38,691 nucleotides of DNA, taken from an archaeon (lineage in GTDB: Archaea > Nanobdellota > Nanobdellia > Pacearchaeales > UBA284). The DNA lies in assembly GCA_030641225.1 (NCBI GenBank), contig DAOWHW010000032.1, positions 1 to 38,691 on the forward strand, read 5' to 3'. The stretch's first letter is position 1. Every line of letters begins with the position of its first letter. The notes beneath the pieces are model-generated. The model was given only the letters and a program-made list of their open reading frames with translations. It searched no databases and had not been told where the DNA came from. The translations under genes and the position numbers were made by a program. Positions 8,869 to 17,086 of the stretch are shown here, piece after piece.

Positions 8869-9837
8869 TTATCTCAATAATTTAACAATTTCAAAATTTT
8901 TTTTAGCGATTTTTTTTGTTTCACGTAATGGTGCTGTAAGCAAAAACTGTCTTTTAGAAGGTCCTTGAATAGAACCTCTTAACAGAATGTAAGATGTTTT
9001 TATCTTATGATGATGAGGCAGGCCAAAAGCCAAATCCTTAGCTAATCCAACATCAATTATCTTAAAATTATAATGAACTCTAGTAAAGAAACCATACTGG
9101 CCGGCCATAGCTACCCTGAATGTAACTCTTGAAGGTCTCCATGGTCCAAGAGTCCCTGGCCGTCTTCTACCTTTTTCAGATTTATGTTGTTTTAAACCAA
9201 TTCCAAATCTCTTGACAGGACCTGTAAAACCATGGGCTTTTGTTACTCCCCTAACATCAACTATCTGGCCTTTTTCAAAAAATTCTTCTATTTTGATTTC
9301 TTTATTAATATGTTCTTTAATAAACTTAAATTTATCAGAAATATTCCCACCTAAGCCTATTTCAATAATGTCAGGAGTTTTTTTGATTCCTGTTTGTTTT
9401 ACAACAGAATAAACAATAATACGAATATCATCAAAATCATCTAAATTTTTCTCAATTTCAGAAAGCTTTGCAGAAATATCTTTTTTTTGTTTTGATATTT
9501 TGATTTTTCTTTTTAACTCTTTATCTATATTTTCATTTAAAATGCCAATAACCACCTTATTATCTTTATAGAATCTTATTGCGAGAATTTTCATAGAAGG
9601 ACATTCAATTAAGGTTGAGGGAATTATAATCTGTTTTCCTTTAGTCAGAGAATTTGGTGTTAAATCTTTAGCAAGAACTCGTAACATCCCAATCTTATAG
9701 CCAATAAAGCCAAGAATTCTATTCTCTTGTTCTTTTTTATACAAGGCTTTCCAGTTTACACTAGGCAGAATCTTATTTGCTCGTTTTCTGGGCCAAAATT
9801 GTAGTGACCCTGCTCTTGGTTTGTGTTTTTTTGGCAT
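8869..9837 (-). CDS. rpl3: Ribosomal protein uL3
   Basis: KHKPRAGSLQFWPRKRANKILPSVNW ... VDVRGVTKAHGFTGPVKRFGIGLKQHKSEKGRRRPGTLGPWRPSRVTFRVAMAGQYGF. Confidence 0.96.
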   Translation of the reverse strand: MPKKHKPRAGSLQFWPRKRANKILPSVNWKALYKKEQENRILGFIGYKIGMLRVLAKDLTPNSLTKGKQIIIPSTLIECPSMKILAIRFYKDNKVVIGILNENIDKELKRKIKISKQKKDISAKLSEIEKNLDDFDDIRIIVYSVVKQTGIKKTPDIIEIGLGGNISDKFKFIKEHINKEIKIEEFFEKGQIVDVRGVTKAHGFTGPVKRFGIGLKQHKSEKGRRRPGTLGPWRPSRVTFRVAMAGQYGFFTRVHYNFKIIDVGLAKDLAFGLPHHHKIKTSYILLRGSIQGPSKRQFLLTAPLRETKKIAKKNFEIVKLLR

Positions 9838-9885
9838 TTCTTACACTAAGGTTTATGTTTATTATCATTCTACCCGATGACCTCA

Positions 9886-9955
9886 AGGAACCAATGAAAT
9901 TAGTTCCTATAAAAATTATCCGTCGAGGCTTTATAAAGTTTACGAAACTTTATAA
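9886..9955 (-). promoter_or_regulatory. Putative promoter/leader of the S10 operon: 25-bp palindrome plus a downstream hairpin
   Basis: Inverted repeat TTATAAAGTTT-ACG-AAACTTTATAA (9931-9955) contains TATA-box-like TTTATAAA. Hairpin AGGAACcAAT-GAA-ATTaGTTCCT (9886-9908) lies between it and the uL3 ATG. Confidence 0.5.
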
Positions 9956-10018
9956 TTATTATTTTTCTTTCTTATTCTTTTCTTCTTCTCCTTTTAGGCC
10001 TCTTTTTTCATGAGAAAG

Positions 10019-10702
10019 CTAGGCTTCAAAATCTTTTTCTTTAATAAATTCTTTTTTATCTATAATAGCTTTTCTTATTATTTTACCTATTTTTTTTGCC
10101 CCTAATCTTATTTTTTCATAATCATCTTGTTTTTCAAGCTCTTTTGGAATTTTTATATCATTGATTATATACGTATGTTCTATATGAGCTTTTTTTATTT
10201 CAGAAGGAAAGTCAAATAAAAATTCATTATGAACTTGGGGCCAGTATCTGGCATCTAGAGTTAGTTTACAAAATTTATCATTAACTTTTGTCTTGCTCTT
10301 TCCTGGTTTTGGAATCTTTTTCTTAGTTTTTAATTCTATGCTGTTGTCTTGAGATAGGCAATCAAAGAGAGCGTAATAAGATTCTGATGCAAAGTTTTTG
10401 AGCTCTTCACTACTGATTTCTTTTTCTATCTTGTATTCATAAAATCCTTTCTTCTTTTTTCCATCTATTCCTGAAATCTGGTTCTTGGTAAGAAGAATTC
10501 CTTGGACCTTGAATTTTGTGGCAAGAGAGGTTATGAAGATTATTAAATCAGTGGCGAGTTCAAAGGATGTTGTAATTTTTATTTTTTGGCCTTTTTTTAT
10601 GTTAATTATTGCTTTATTTTCATATTGACCTTTACTAAATCTTATAAATTGTTTGTGAACAGATTCATCTATTTGATTTTGGAATATTTTTTTTATAAAC
10701 AT
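10019..10702 (-). CDS. Hypothetical protein (227 aa)
   Basis: Long ORF with normal composition; no family recognised. Confidence 0.7.
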   Translation of the reverse strand: MFIKKIFQNQIDESVHKQFIRFSKGQYENKAIINIKKGQKIKITTSFELATDLIIFITSLATKFKVQGILLTKNQISGIDGKKKKGFYEYKIEKEISSEELKNFASESYYALFDCLSQDNSIELKTKKKIPKPGKSKTKVNDKFCKLTLDARYWPQVHNEFLFDFPSEIKKAHIEHTYIINDIKIPKELEKQDDYEKIRLGAKKIGKIIRKAIIDKKEFIKEKDFEA

Positions 10703-10722
10703 TTTATTAGTATATTATTTAA

Positions 10723-10795
10723 TGGGCCTGAGAGGACTCGAACCTCCGAACTTCTCCGTGTAAGGGAGACGTCATAGCCACTAGACCACAGGCCC
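10723..10795 (-). tRNA. tRNA-Val (anticodon UAC)
   Basis: Acceptor GGGCCTG/CAGGCCC, anticodon stem TCTCC/GGAGA with loop CTTACAC, T-arm GGTTCGAGTCC. Confidence 0.95.
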
Positions 10796-10847
10796 ACTAT
10801 AACTATTTAAGTGTAAAACTTTAAAAAGCTTTTCTCCTTTATTTCGA

Positions 10848-12683
10848 ATGAAAATGGCTAAAAAAACAGAGAAGAAAGGCATAGAAAACATGGAAAAAAT
10901 GGAAAAATATGATCCTATTAAAAGTATTGGGGAAATGGAAAAACAGATTCCTGAAAAAGTAAAAAAAGAAATAGAAAAAGTTAGAAATAAATTAAAAGAA
11001 TTTAAGAAGGCAATTTTAAAGAAATTTCCTTATATTCAGGCCATAGGCATCTTGCCTCCTTTAGCCTCAAAAATAATTGAGGAAGAAGAAGAAATAGAGA
11101 AACAAAAAGATGAAAAATTAATCCATGTTATAATTATTGTTCCTGACGAAAAGGACAAGGAACTTAATAAATTAATGATTGAGGGAATAAAATATGTTCA
11201 GGGTATCAAACCAAAAATTTGGCTCCACATTAAAACTACCAAGCAGTTATGGGAATTAGGTTTAGATGCTAAATATGCTTTTATAGAGGCAATAGCAATG
11301 TCTCTTCCTTTATATGATAAAGGAATTCTTGGAGCATTGCGTGTTACTTCAGTCCATAAAACATTAACACTAAAAAAATTTGAAAGATATGTTGTTAGTT
11401 ATGTTGTTACTGGCTCTTTAGTAAGGGGACAGGCAATAAAAACAAGTGATGTAGATGTTTTTATTGTTATTGATGATACTGATGTAAAACGTATGAGCAG
11501 ATATGAATTAAGGGAAAAATTAAGAGCTATTATTTATGCATATGCTATTGAAGCTAGTGAAATAGCTGGAGTGAAAAATAAACTTAGTCCTCAAATTTAT
11601 ATTTTAACTGAATTTTGGGAAGCAGTAAAAGATGCGCATCCTGTAATTTTTACCATGATTAGAGATGGAATTCCCCTTTATGATCGTGGGGCATTTATGC
11701 CATGGAAACTATTGCTTCAAATGGGAAAAATTAAACCAAGTCCAGAGGCCATAGATATGTTTATGAGTCTTGGAGAGAGAGTTGCTAAAACTGTTCAAAG
11801 AAAATTGAATGACATAGTAACTGAGGATATTTATTGGGGTGTCATAACACCAAGTCAGGCAGTATTGATGTTATATGGTATAGCACCTCCAGTCCCTAAA
11901 GAAACAGCAAATTTAATGAAGGAAATTTTTGTGAAAAGGGAGAAAATTCTTGAACAGAAATATGTAGATATCTTGCGTAAAATAGTAATAATTTATAAAA
12001 AATATGAACATGAAAAGATCAAGACAATTTCTGGAAAAGAGATAGATAAACTTCTGGAGCAATCTTCAGACTATATAAAGAGACTTAAAGATTTGATGGA
12101 TCAGATAGAAAAGAAAGCAAGAGAGAGGGAGATTCTACAAATTTATGAAACTATTTTTAATCTTCTTGAAGGCATTTTTGGTAAAGCAAAAGAAACAATT
12201 TTAATGAAAAAATTTGAGGAAGAATTAATCAAAAAAACGAAATTACCTCAAAGAAGTCTAAGATTATTGAAAAAAATTGTTGATGCAAAGAAAAAATATC
12301 AAAAAGGAAAACTCTCAAAACAAGATCTTGGAGAAGTGAGAAAAGTAGCTCATGAGCTGACCTCGCAGCTTTTAGAATATACTCAAAGACGTGAGCTTTT
12401 GATACTTGAAAGAAATAAAATTAGTTTATTATATAAAACAAAAAAAGCTGGAAAAGAAATAAAAAAGAGAGGAGAAGTTTTATTGTTCAAAGATGCAATT
12501 TTTATAATTCCTGATATAACCTCAGACACAATTAAAAAATTTAGTAAAGATAAAATGTCAGAAAGTAGCAAAGAAGAAATTAAAAAATATATATCTAAAA
12601 AAGAACCTGTTGAAAAAAGAATTTCTCCAGAACTTTTATCAGGATTAAGAAAACTCTTTGGAGATTTTGAATTAATTTTTTAA
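10848..12683 (+). CDS. Nucleotidyltransferase-domain protein with a duplicated, degenerate N-terminal NTase-like unit
   Basis: GSLVRGQAIKTSDVDVFIVIDD pol-beta-type signature. N-terminal half resembles the second half (KIWLHIKTTKQLWEL...SLPLYDKGI versus QIYILTEFWEAV...GIPLYDRGA). Confidence 0.8.
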   Translation: MKMAKKTEKKGIENMEKMEKYDPIKSIGEMEKQIPEKVKKEIEKVRNKLKEFKKAILKKFPYIQAIGILPPLASKIIEEEEEIEKQKDEKLIHVIIIVPDEKDKELNKLMIEGIKYVQGIKPKIWLHIKTTKQLWELGLDAKYAFIEAIAMSLPLYDKGILGALRVTSVHKTLTLKKFERYVVSYVVTGSLVRGQAIKTSDVDVFIVIDDTDVKRMSRYELREKLRAIIYAYAIEASEIAGVKNKLSPQIYILTEFWEAVKDAHPVIFTMIRDGIPLYDRGAFMPWKLLLQMGKIKPSPEAIDMFMSLGERVAKTVQRKLNDIVTEDIYWGVITPSQAVLMLYGIAPPVPKETANLMKEIFVKREKILEQKYVDILRKIVIIYKKYEHEKIKTISGKEIDKLLEQSSDYIKRLKDLMDQIEKKAREREILQIYETIFNLLEGIFGKAKETILMKKFEEELIKKTKLPQRSLRLLKKIVDAKKKYQKGKLSKQDLGEVRKVAHELTSQLLEYTQRRELLILERNKISLLYKTKKAGKEIKKRGEVLLFKDAIFIIPDITSDTIKKFSKDKMSESSKEEIKKYISKKEPVEKRISPELLSGLRKLFGDFELIF

Positions 12684-12684
12684 A

Positions 12685-12942
12685 ATGAAAGCTTTTGTTA
12701 TTAATTTTAGACGTGGTAGGCATACATATAAGCCAAGACAATTCATTATTCAAATTCAGAAGGTTGAGACTAAAAAAACTGCAGAAAAATATTTAGGTAA
12801 GCAATTAAAATGGGAAAGTCCTGCAGGAAAAATTATTATTGGCAAGATAACTGCCTTACATGGTAATAAAGGCCTTCTTAGAGCTATTTTTGAAAAAGGC
12901 TTGCCTGGACAGGCAATAAATTCAGAAGTTGAAATTAAATAA
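12685..12942 (+). CDS. Ribosomal protein eL33 (L35Ae)
   Basis: VINFRRGRHTYKPRQFIIQI ... GKQLKWESPAGKIIIGKITALHGNKGLLRAIFEKGLPGQAI. Confidence 0.88.
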   Translation: MKAFVINFRRGRHTYKPRQFIIQIQKVETKKTAEKYLGKQLKWESPAGKIIIGKITALHGNKGLLRAIFEKGLPGQAINSEVEIK

Positions 12943-12980
12943 AAAATAAAAGAAAATAAAGAATAAAAATTAAATAAATT

Positions 12981-13160
12981 TTACTCGCTTTCTTCTTTCT
13001 TTTCTTCTTCTTTGTTTTCTTCACTCTCTTCACTTTTCTCACTTTCTTCTTCACTTGTTTCTTCCTGCTCTTCTGGCTGTTCTTCTGTTTCTTCTTCCTT
13101 ACTTTCTTCTTCTGTTTCTTCTTTCTTTTCTTCTTCTTTGTTTTCTTCTTCTCCTTCCAT
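12981..13160 (-). CDS. Small acidic low-complexity protein (59 aa)
   Basis: ATG frame MEGEEENKEEEKKEETEEESKEEETEEQPEEQEETSEEESEKSEESEENKEEEKKEESE*, preceded by Shine-Dalgarno-like GGAGGTTAAAAAATG. Absent from the ORF track, which lists a Lys-rich TTG frame instead. Confidence 0.6.
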   Translation of the reverse strand: MEGEEENKEEEKKEETEEESKEEETEEQPEEQEETSEEESEKSEESEENKEEEKKEESE

Positions 13161-13326
13161 TTTTTAACCTCCAAAATTTATGTTTAAAAGTTTAGAATAA
13201 AAATTAATCTAGTTTTTGTTTCTTATCTAAAGTTTTGATTTTTTTATTATTTAAACTTTTCTACTTTTATAAAATTCCAATATTATAAAACGAAAATCTT
13301 TAAAACCCATTTTTCTTTGACTTGAG

Positions 13327-14040
13327 ATGAAGCTCAAATTACTTGTAGATGGAGGAGAAATGAAGCCTGGCCCAGCTATTAGCCAAAAACTTGGTCCCCT
13401 TGGAATTAATTTAGGTAAAGTTATAAGCGAAGTTAATAAAGCAACTACAGAATTTAAAGGCATTAAAGTTCCTGTAACACTTGATATAGATACTAAAACA
13501 AAGGATTTTACAATCAGTGTTTCAACACCTCCAACAAATGAATTATTAAAGAAAGAGTTTGGCCTTAAAAAAGGCTCTTCAAAGCCTGACAAGATTAAAG
13601 TAGCTAATGCTGCTCTTGAGCAAATAATTAAAATAGCTAAAATAAAGCAAAAAGATATGTTTGTTGATTCTCTTAAAACTGCAGTAAAATCTGTCATAGG
13701 ATCTTGTGTTAGTAATGGAATTCTTGTAGAGAGTAAAGATCCTAAAATTGTTCTTGAAGAAATTGATTCTGGAACATATGATAAACTAATATCTGAAGGT
13801 AAAGAAATAGCAGACAAAGAAAAATTAGACAAGCTGACTTCTGATTTTGAAGAAATTAAGAAAACTCAAGAAGCATTAATTAAGGAGATGGAGAAAGAGA
13901 AAGAGGAAGCTGCTGCCACCGAAGTTGCTCCTACTGGTGTTGCTGCTCCTGAAGCAGAGGCTGAAACTGCTCCAACAGAAACAAAACCTGGCAGAGAAAA
14001 AAAGCCTGAGGAAAAGAAGAAGGAAGAAAAGAAAAAATAA
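13327..14040 (+). CDS. rpl11: Ribosomal protein uL11 with Ala/Glu/Pro then Lys/Glu C-terminal extension
   Basis: MKLKLLVDGGEMKPGPAISQKLGPLGINLGKVISEVNKAT; tail EEAAATEVAPTGVAAPEAEAETAPTETKPGREKKPEEKKKEEKKK. Confidence 0.94.
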   Translation: MKLKLLVDGGEMKPGPAISQKLGPLGINLGKVISEVNKATTEFKGIKVPVTLDIDTKTKDFTISVSTPPTNELLKKEFGLKKGSSKPDKIKVANAALEQIIKIAKIKQKDMFVDSLKTAVKSVIGSCVSNGILVESKDPKIVLEEIDSGTYDKLISEGKEIADKEKLDKLTSDFEEIKKTQEALIKEMEKEKEEAAATEVAPTGVAAPEAEAETAPTETKPGREKKPEEKKKEEKKK

Positions 14041-14084
14041 ACAATGAGCAACATTTAAATATAAAACAGCTCCTTTTTACATTA

Positions 14085-14159
14085 GGGGCTGTGGTGTAGT
14101 TTGGTTTAGCATTAGAGGTTTGGGACCTCTCGACCCCGGTTCAAATCCGGGCAGCCCCA
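14085..14159 (+). tRNA. tRNA-Pro (anticodon UGG)
   Basis: Acceptor GGGGCTG/CAGCCCC, anticodon stem AGAGG/CCTCT with loop TTTGGGA, T-arm CCCCGGTTCAAATCCGGG. Confidence 0.95.
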
Positions 14160-14175
14160 CTTCATTCAAGAAAAA

Positions 14176-14388
14176 ATGGCAACAAAAAAAACAAAATCAA
14201 CAGCACGTTTTGGACCACGGTATGGCGCTGTTGTTAAAGAAAGGGTCAGAAAAATAGAAACAAAACAGAGAAAAAAACAGAAATGCCCTTATTGCAAAAA
14301 ACAATCTGTCAAGAGACTCTCAAAAGGATTATGGTTATGTGGATCTTGTAAGAAAAAATTTACTTCCCAAGCTTATTATATTAAATAA
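14176..14388 (+). CDS. Ribosomal protein eL43 (L37Ae)
   Basis: TARFGPRYGAVVKERVRKIE...CPYCKKQSVKRLSKGLWLCGSCKKKFTSQAYYI. Confidence 0.94.
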   Translation: MATKKTKSTARFGPRYGAVVKERVRKIETKQRKKQKCPYCKKQSVKRLSKGLWLCGSCKKKFTSQAYYIK

Positions 14389-14435
14389 TTAAATAATTAA
14401 TAAACATTTATAAATTAAAAAACTGATAATAAAAG

Positions 14436-14573
14436 ATGGCAACATATAAATGTTTTTTTTGTGGCAAGACAATTTCAATTAAAGCTTTAAAAGAGAGATT
14501 TACCTGCCCTTATTGTGGTTCTAAAGTCTTTTTTAAACAAAGAGTTGCTGTAAAGAAAGTTAAAGCAATATAA
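14436..14573 (+). CDS. rpoP: DNA-directed RNA polymerase subunit P (Rpo12), 45 aa, below the ORF-track cutoff
   Basis: MATYKCFFCGKTISIKALKERFTCPYCGSKVFFKQRVAVKKVKAI; C-x2-C zinc ribbon; follows eL43. Confidence 0.88.
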   Translation: MATYKCFFCGKTISIKALKERFTCPYCGSKVFFKQRVAVKKVKAI

Positions 14574-14575
14574 GT

Positions 14576-14947
14576 TTGAAAATGATAAAAAAAGAAAAAG
14601 AAAAAGAAAAACAAGAGGCTAGTTTAGCACAACTACAATTAGCTGAACAAAATATCCAGAATTTACTTTTACAAAAACAAATGTTTCAATTTGAATTGAT
14701 TGAACTAAATAATGCTCTTGAAGAACTAAAAAAGAGCAAAGAAGGAGATGTTTTCAAAATTATTGGTTCATTAATGTTTAAATCCAACAATGCTGATTTA
14801 AAAAAAGATCTTGAAAAAAAGAGAGATATTATGAATCTAAGGATTAAAGCAATTGAAAAACAAGAAGAAGACTTCAAAAACAGACTTCTTCAGACAAGAG
14901 AAGAGCTTTTAAGAGGTATGAAGGGCTCTAAAAACATTAAAAAATAA
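14576..14947 (+). CDS. pfdB: Prefoldin beta subunit
   Basis: Coiled-coil protein with ELNNALEELKKSKEGDVFKIIGSLMFK central region; follows eL43-rpoP. Confidence 0.83.
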   Translation: MKMIKKEKEKEKQEASLAQLQLAEQNIQNLLLQKQMFQFELIELNNALEELKKSKEGDVFKIIGSLMFKSNNADLKKDLEKKRDIMNLRIKAIEKQEEDFKNRLLQTREELLRGMKGSKNIKK

Positions 14948-14998
14948 CATCAAAAAATTTATAAAGTAGAGAAATTTTGATAATTAAGATAATGTAAA

Positions 14999-15364
14999 AT
15001 GGGATTTGGATTTTTTAAAAGACGAGAGGAAACACCACAATCTCCTGAATATATAGAAGTTGATATAGGCAAGGAACAGAAGAAAGTTAAGATTGTTGTT
15101 AGACCTTTTGTTCTAAAATCATTTGATGATGTTAATAGAATTTTAGAAATTTTAAGAGTGGGCTATACAGTGGCTTTAATTGATATTAAACCTCTAAAAC
15201 AAAAGGATCTTGTAGAATTAAAAAGAGCAATTTCAAAATTAAAGAAGACAGTAGAGGCCTTAGAGGGAAGTATTGCTGGTTTTGGGGAAAATACTATTGT
15301 TGCAACACCTTCTTTTGTTGATATTTATAGAGGGGAAAGTGTAGGAAAAGTAGAAAAAATTTAA
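14999..15364 (+). CDS. sepF: SepF-like cell division protein
   Basis: N-terminal MGFGFFKRR, then VVRPFVLKSFDDVNRILEILRVGYTVALIDIKPLKQKDLVELKRAISKLKKTVEALEGSIAGFGENTIVATPSFVDI. Confidence 0.85.
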   Translation: MGFGFFKRREETPQSPEYIEVDIGKEQKKVKIVVRPFVLKSFDDVNRILEILRVGYTVALIDIKPLKQKDLVELKRAISKLKKTVEALEGSIAGFGENTIVATPSFVDIYRGESVGKVEKI

Positions 15365-15372
15365 ATGAGAGA

Positions 15373-16029
15373 ATGAGAGTTCTATTCGTGCCTGCTAAAT
15401 ATAAAGGTTCTTTTTCTCTAAAAAATATTCAAATAAAAAACTTGCCAAAAATTATAGGTTTAGTCACAACAATCCAACACATAGATTCTATAAATAAAAT
15501 AAAAGACTATCTAAAAAATAATAATAAAAAAATAATAATAGGAAAAAGTAAAACCCTACATTATGGACAGATTCTTGGTTGTGATGTAAGTGCAGCCACC
15601 TCAATCCAAAACAAGATTCAAGCTTTCCTATACATTGGCTCAGGAAAATTCCATCCTTTCCAGATTGCAATGGCAACAAATAAACCAATATTTATTTTCA
15701 ATCCACTTACAGAACAATTTAAATTACTAGAAAAAGAAAAAATTCAAAAATTCAAAAACAGAAGGAAAGGTCAAAAACTAAAATTTTTATCATCTAATAT
15801 TTTTGGAATTCTTGTCTCAACAAAACCAGGCCAGAATAAGCTTAAGGAAGCTTTACAATTAAAAAAGAAACTTGAAAAGCAAAAAAAGGAAGTTTACATA
15901 TTTACTTTCGATACTTTAGATATAAATCAACTTGAAAATTTTCCTGATATAGAATGTTGGATTAACACAGCATGTCCTGGTTTAAGTCTTGAGAATCCTT
16001 TTGTTTGGATAGGTGATATAAAAATATAA
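15373..16029 (+). CDS. dph2: Dph2-like diphthamide synthase, short form lacking the N-terminal domain
   Basis: GLVTTIQHIDSINKIKDYL ... GQILGCDVSAATSI...FLYIGSGKFHPFQIAMATNKPIF ... WINTACPGLSLENPFVW. Confidence 0.85.
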   Translation: MRVLFVPAKYKGSFSLKNIQIKNLPKIIGLVTTIQHIDSINKIKDYLKNNNKKIIIGKSKTLHYGQILGCDVSAATSIQNKIQAFLYIGSGKFHPFQIAMATNKPIFIFNPLTEQFKLLEKEKIQKFKNRRKGQKLKFLSSNIFGILVSTKPGQNKLKEALQLKKKLEKQKKEVYIFTFDTLDINQLENFPDIECWINTACPGLSLENPFVWIGDIKI

Positions 16030-16041
16030 ACGCCGGGACTG
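16028..16041. repeat. 14-bp copy of the tRNA-Ser 3' end (AAACGCCGGGACTG)
   Basis: Identical to 16319-16332, which covers the 3' terminus of tRNA-Ser. Confidence 0.7.
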
Positions 16042-16083
16042 TGCCATCAGCTAGGATTTCAAAGCATAGATTTTTTTATTTTA

Positions 16084-16278
16084 TTATCGAGCCATAAAGA
16101 CTTTTAATATCCCTTCTACAACATCTGTAGTTATTCTCATTCTTTCTAAATTCCCTTCTTTTCTTGCATTTTCCATGTTCTTTCCTGCTCGTTTTAGTAA
16201 CTTCATCTCTTCTGAGACATCTACTTTTTTATAATGTCCTTCTGGCTTTAATATATACGTATACATATTGTGTGACAT
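16084..16278 (-). CDS. Hypothetical small protein (64 aa)
   Basis: ORF MSHNMYTYILKPEGHYKKVDVSEEMKLLKRAGKNMENARKEGNLERMRITTDVVEGILKVFMAR. Confidence 0.6.
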   Translation of the reverse strand: MSHNMYTYILKPEGHYKKVDVSEEMKLLKRAGKNMENARKEGNLERMRITTDVVEGILKVFMAR

Positions 16279-16321
16279 TCTTGTTTTAAATAGCCAAAGT
16301 TTATATATTCTTTGTCAGAAA

Positions 16322-16402
16322 CGCCGGGACTGGGACTCGAACCCAGACGCCCTTACAGGCACGGCTTTCCAGGCCGTTACGATACCATTACGTGATCCCG
16401 GC
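16322..16402 (-). tRNA. tRNA-Ser (anticodon GGA)
   Basis: Acceptor GCCGGGA/TCCCGGC, anticodon stem ACGGC/GCCGT with loop CTGGAAA, long variable arm. Confidence 0.95.
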
Positions 16403-16415
16403 ATGGAAATTAGAA

Positions 16416-17081
16416 TTAATGGGCTTTAAAATAGTTTTCTAAGAATTCTTCAATGATTTTTATTGTTAGGTCTCCAACCTCTTTTTTAGGTTTTGTAGAG
16501 TCTATAATTTTTACTCTATCTTGATATTTATCAGCAACATATTGATAACCTTCCCAGACTCTCTGATGAAAATCTTTTGTTCCTTTATCAAAATCTGTTA
16601 ATTTCTTATTCTTGTCTTCTGCCATTCTTTTAAGAGCAATATCAACTGGTAAATCATATAAAAGAGTTAAATCAGGTTCAGTTCCTTGTAAAACATTGCC
16701 ATTATCATAAAGAATAGTATCTATTGGTATTCCATTTCCAAAACCCTGAAAAGCAATAGTTGAATCATAAAAACGATCAAGGAAAACAATTTTTCCTTCT
16801 TTCAAATTTGGAACTAAATATTTATCAACAAGCTGTGCTCTTGAAGCTACAAATAAATAAAATTCAGTCCAGTTACTATTTTCTTTTCTATGATATAACA
16901 ACATTTCTCTTATTTCCTCACAAATATCTTCTAAGTTTTTTATTGATCCAGGATCTCTAAAACGTACAAGCATGTTGGGATATTTTTTACTAAAATATTC
17001 AAATGCATTATCAAAGGCTGTTGTTTTTCCACTACCATCAAGCCCCTCAGCTGTGATTAAAACTCCTGGATAACCTGACAT
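16416..17081 (-). CDS. tmk: dTMP kinase
   Basis: VLITAEGLDGSGKTTAFDNAFEY P-loop; DRFYDSTIAFQGFG. Confidence 0.93.
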   Translation of the reverse strand: MSGYPGVLITAEGLDGSGKTTAFDNAFEYFSKKYPNMLVRFRDPGSIKNLEDICEEIREMLLYHRKENSNWTEFYLFVASRAQLVDKYLVPNLKEGKIVFLDRFYDSTIAFQGFGNGIPIDTILYDNGNVLQGTEPDLTLLYDLPVDIALKRMAEDKNKKLTDFDKGTKDFHQRVWEGYQYVADKYQDRVKIIDSTKPKKEVGDLTIKIIEEFLENYFKAH

Positions 17082-17086
17082 TTTTA

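Noticed and set aside
12935-13174. Lys-rich 79-aa minus-strand ORF
   Set aside because: TTG start with no good ribosome-binding site; the overlapping ATG frame with GGAGGT encodes the acidic ORF instead.
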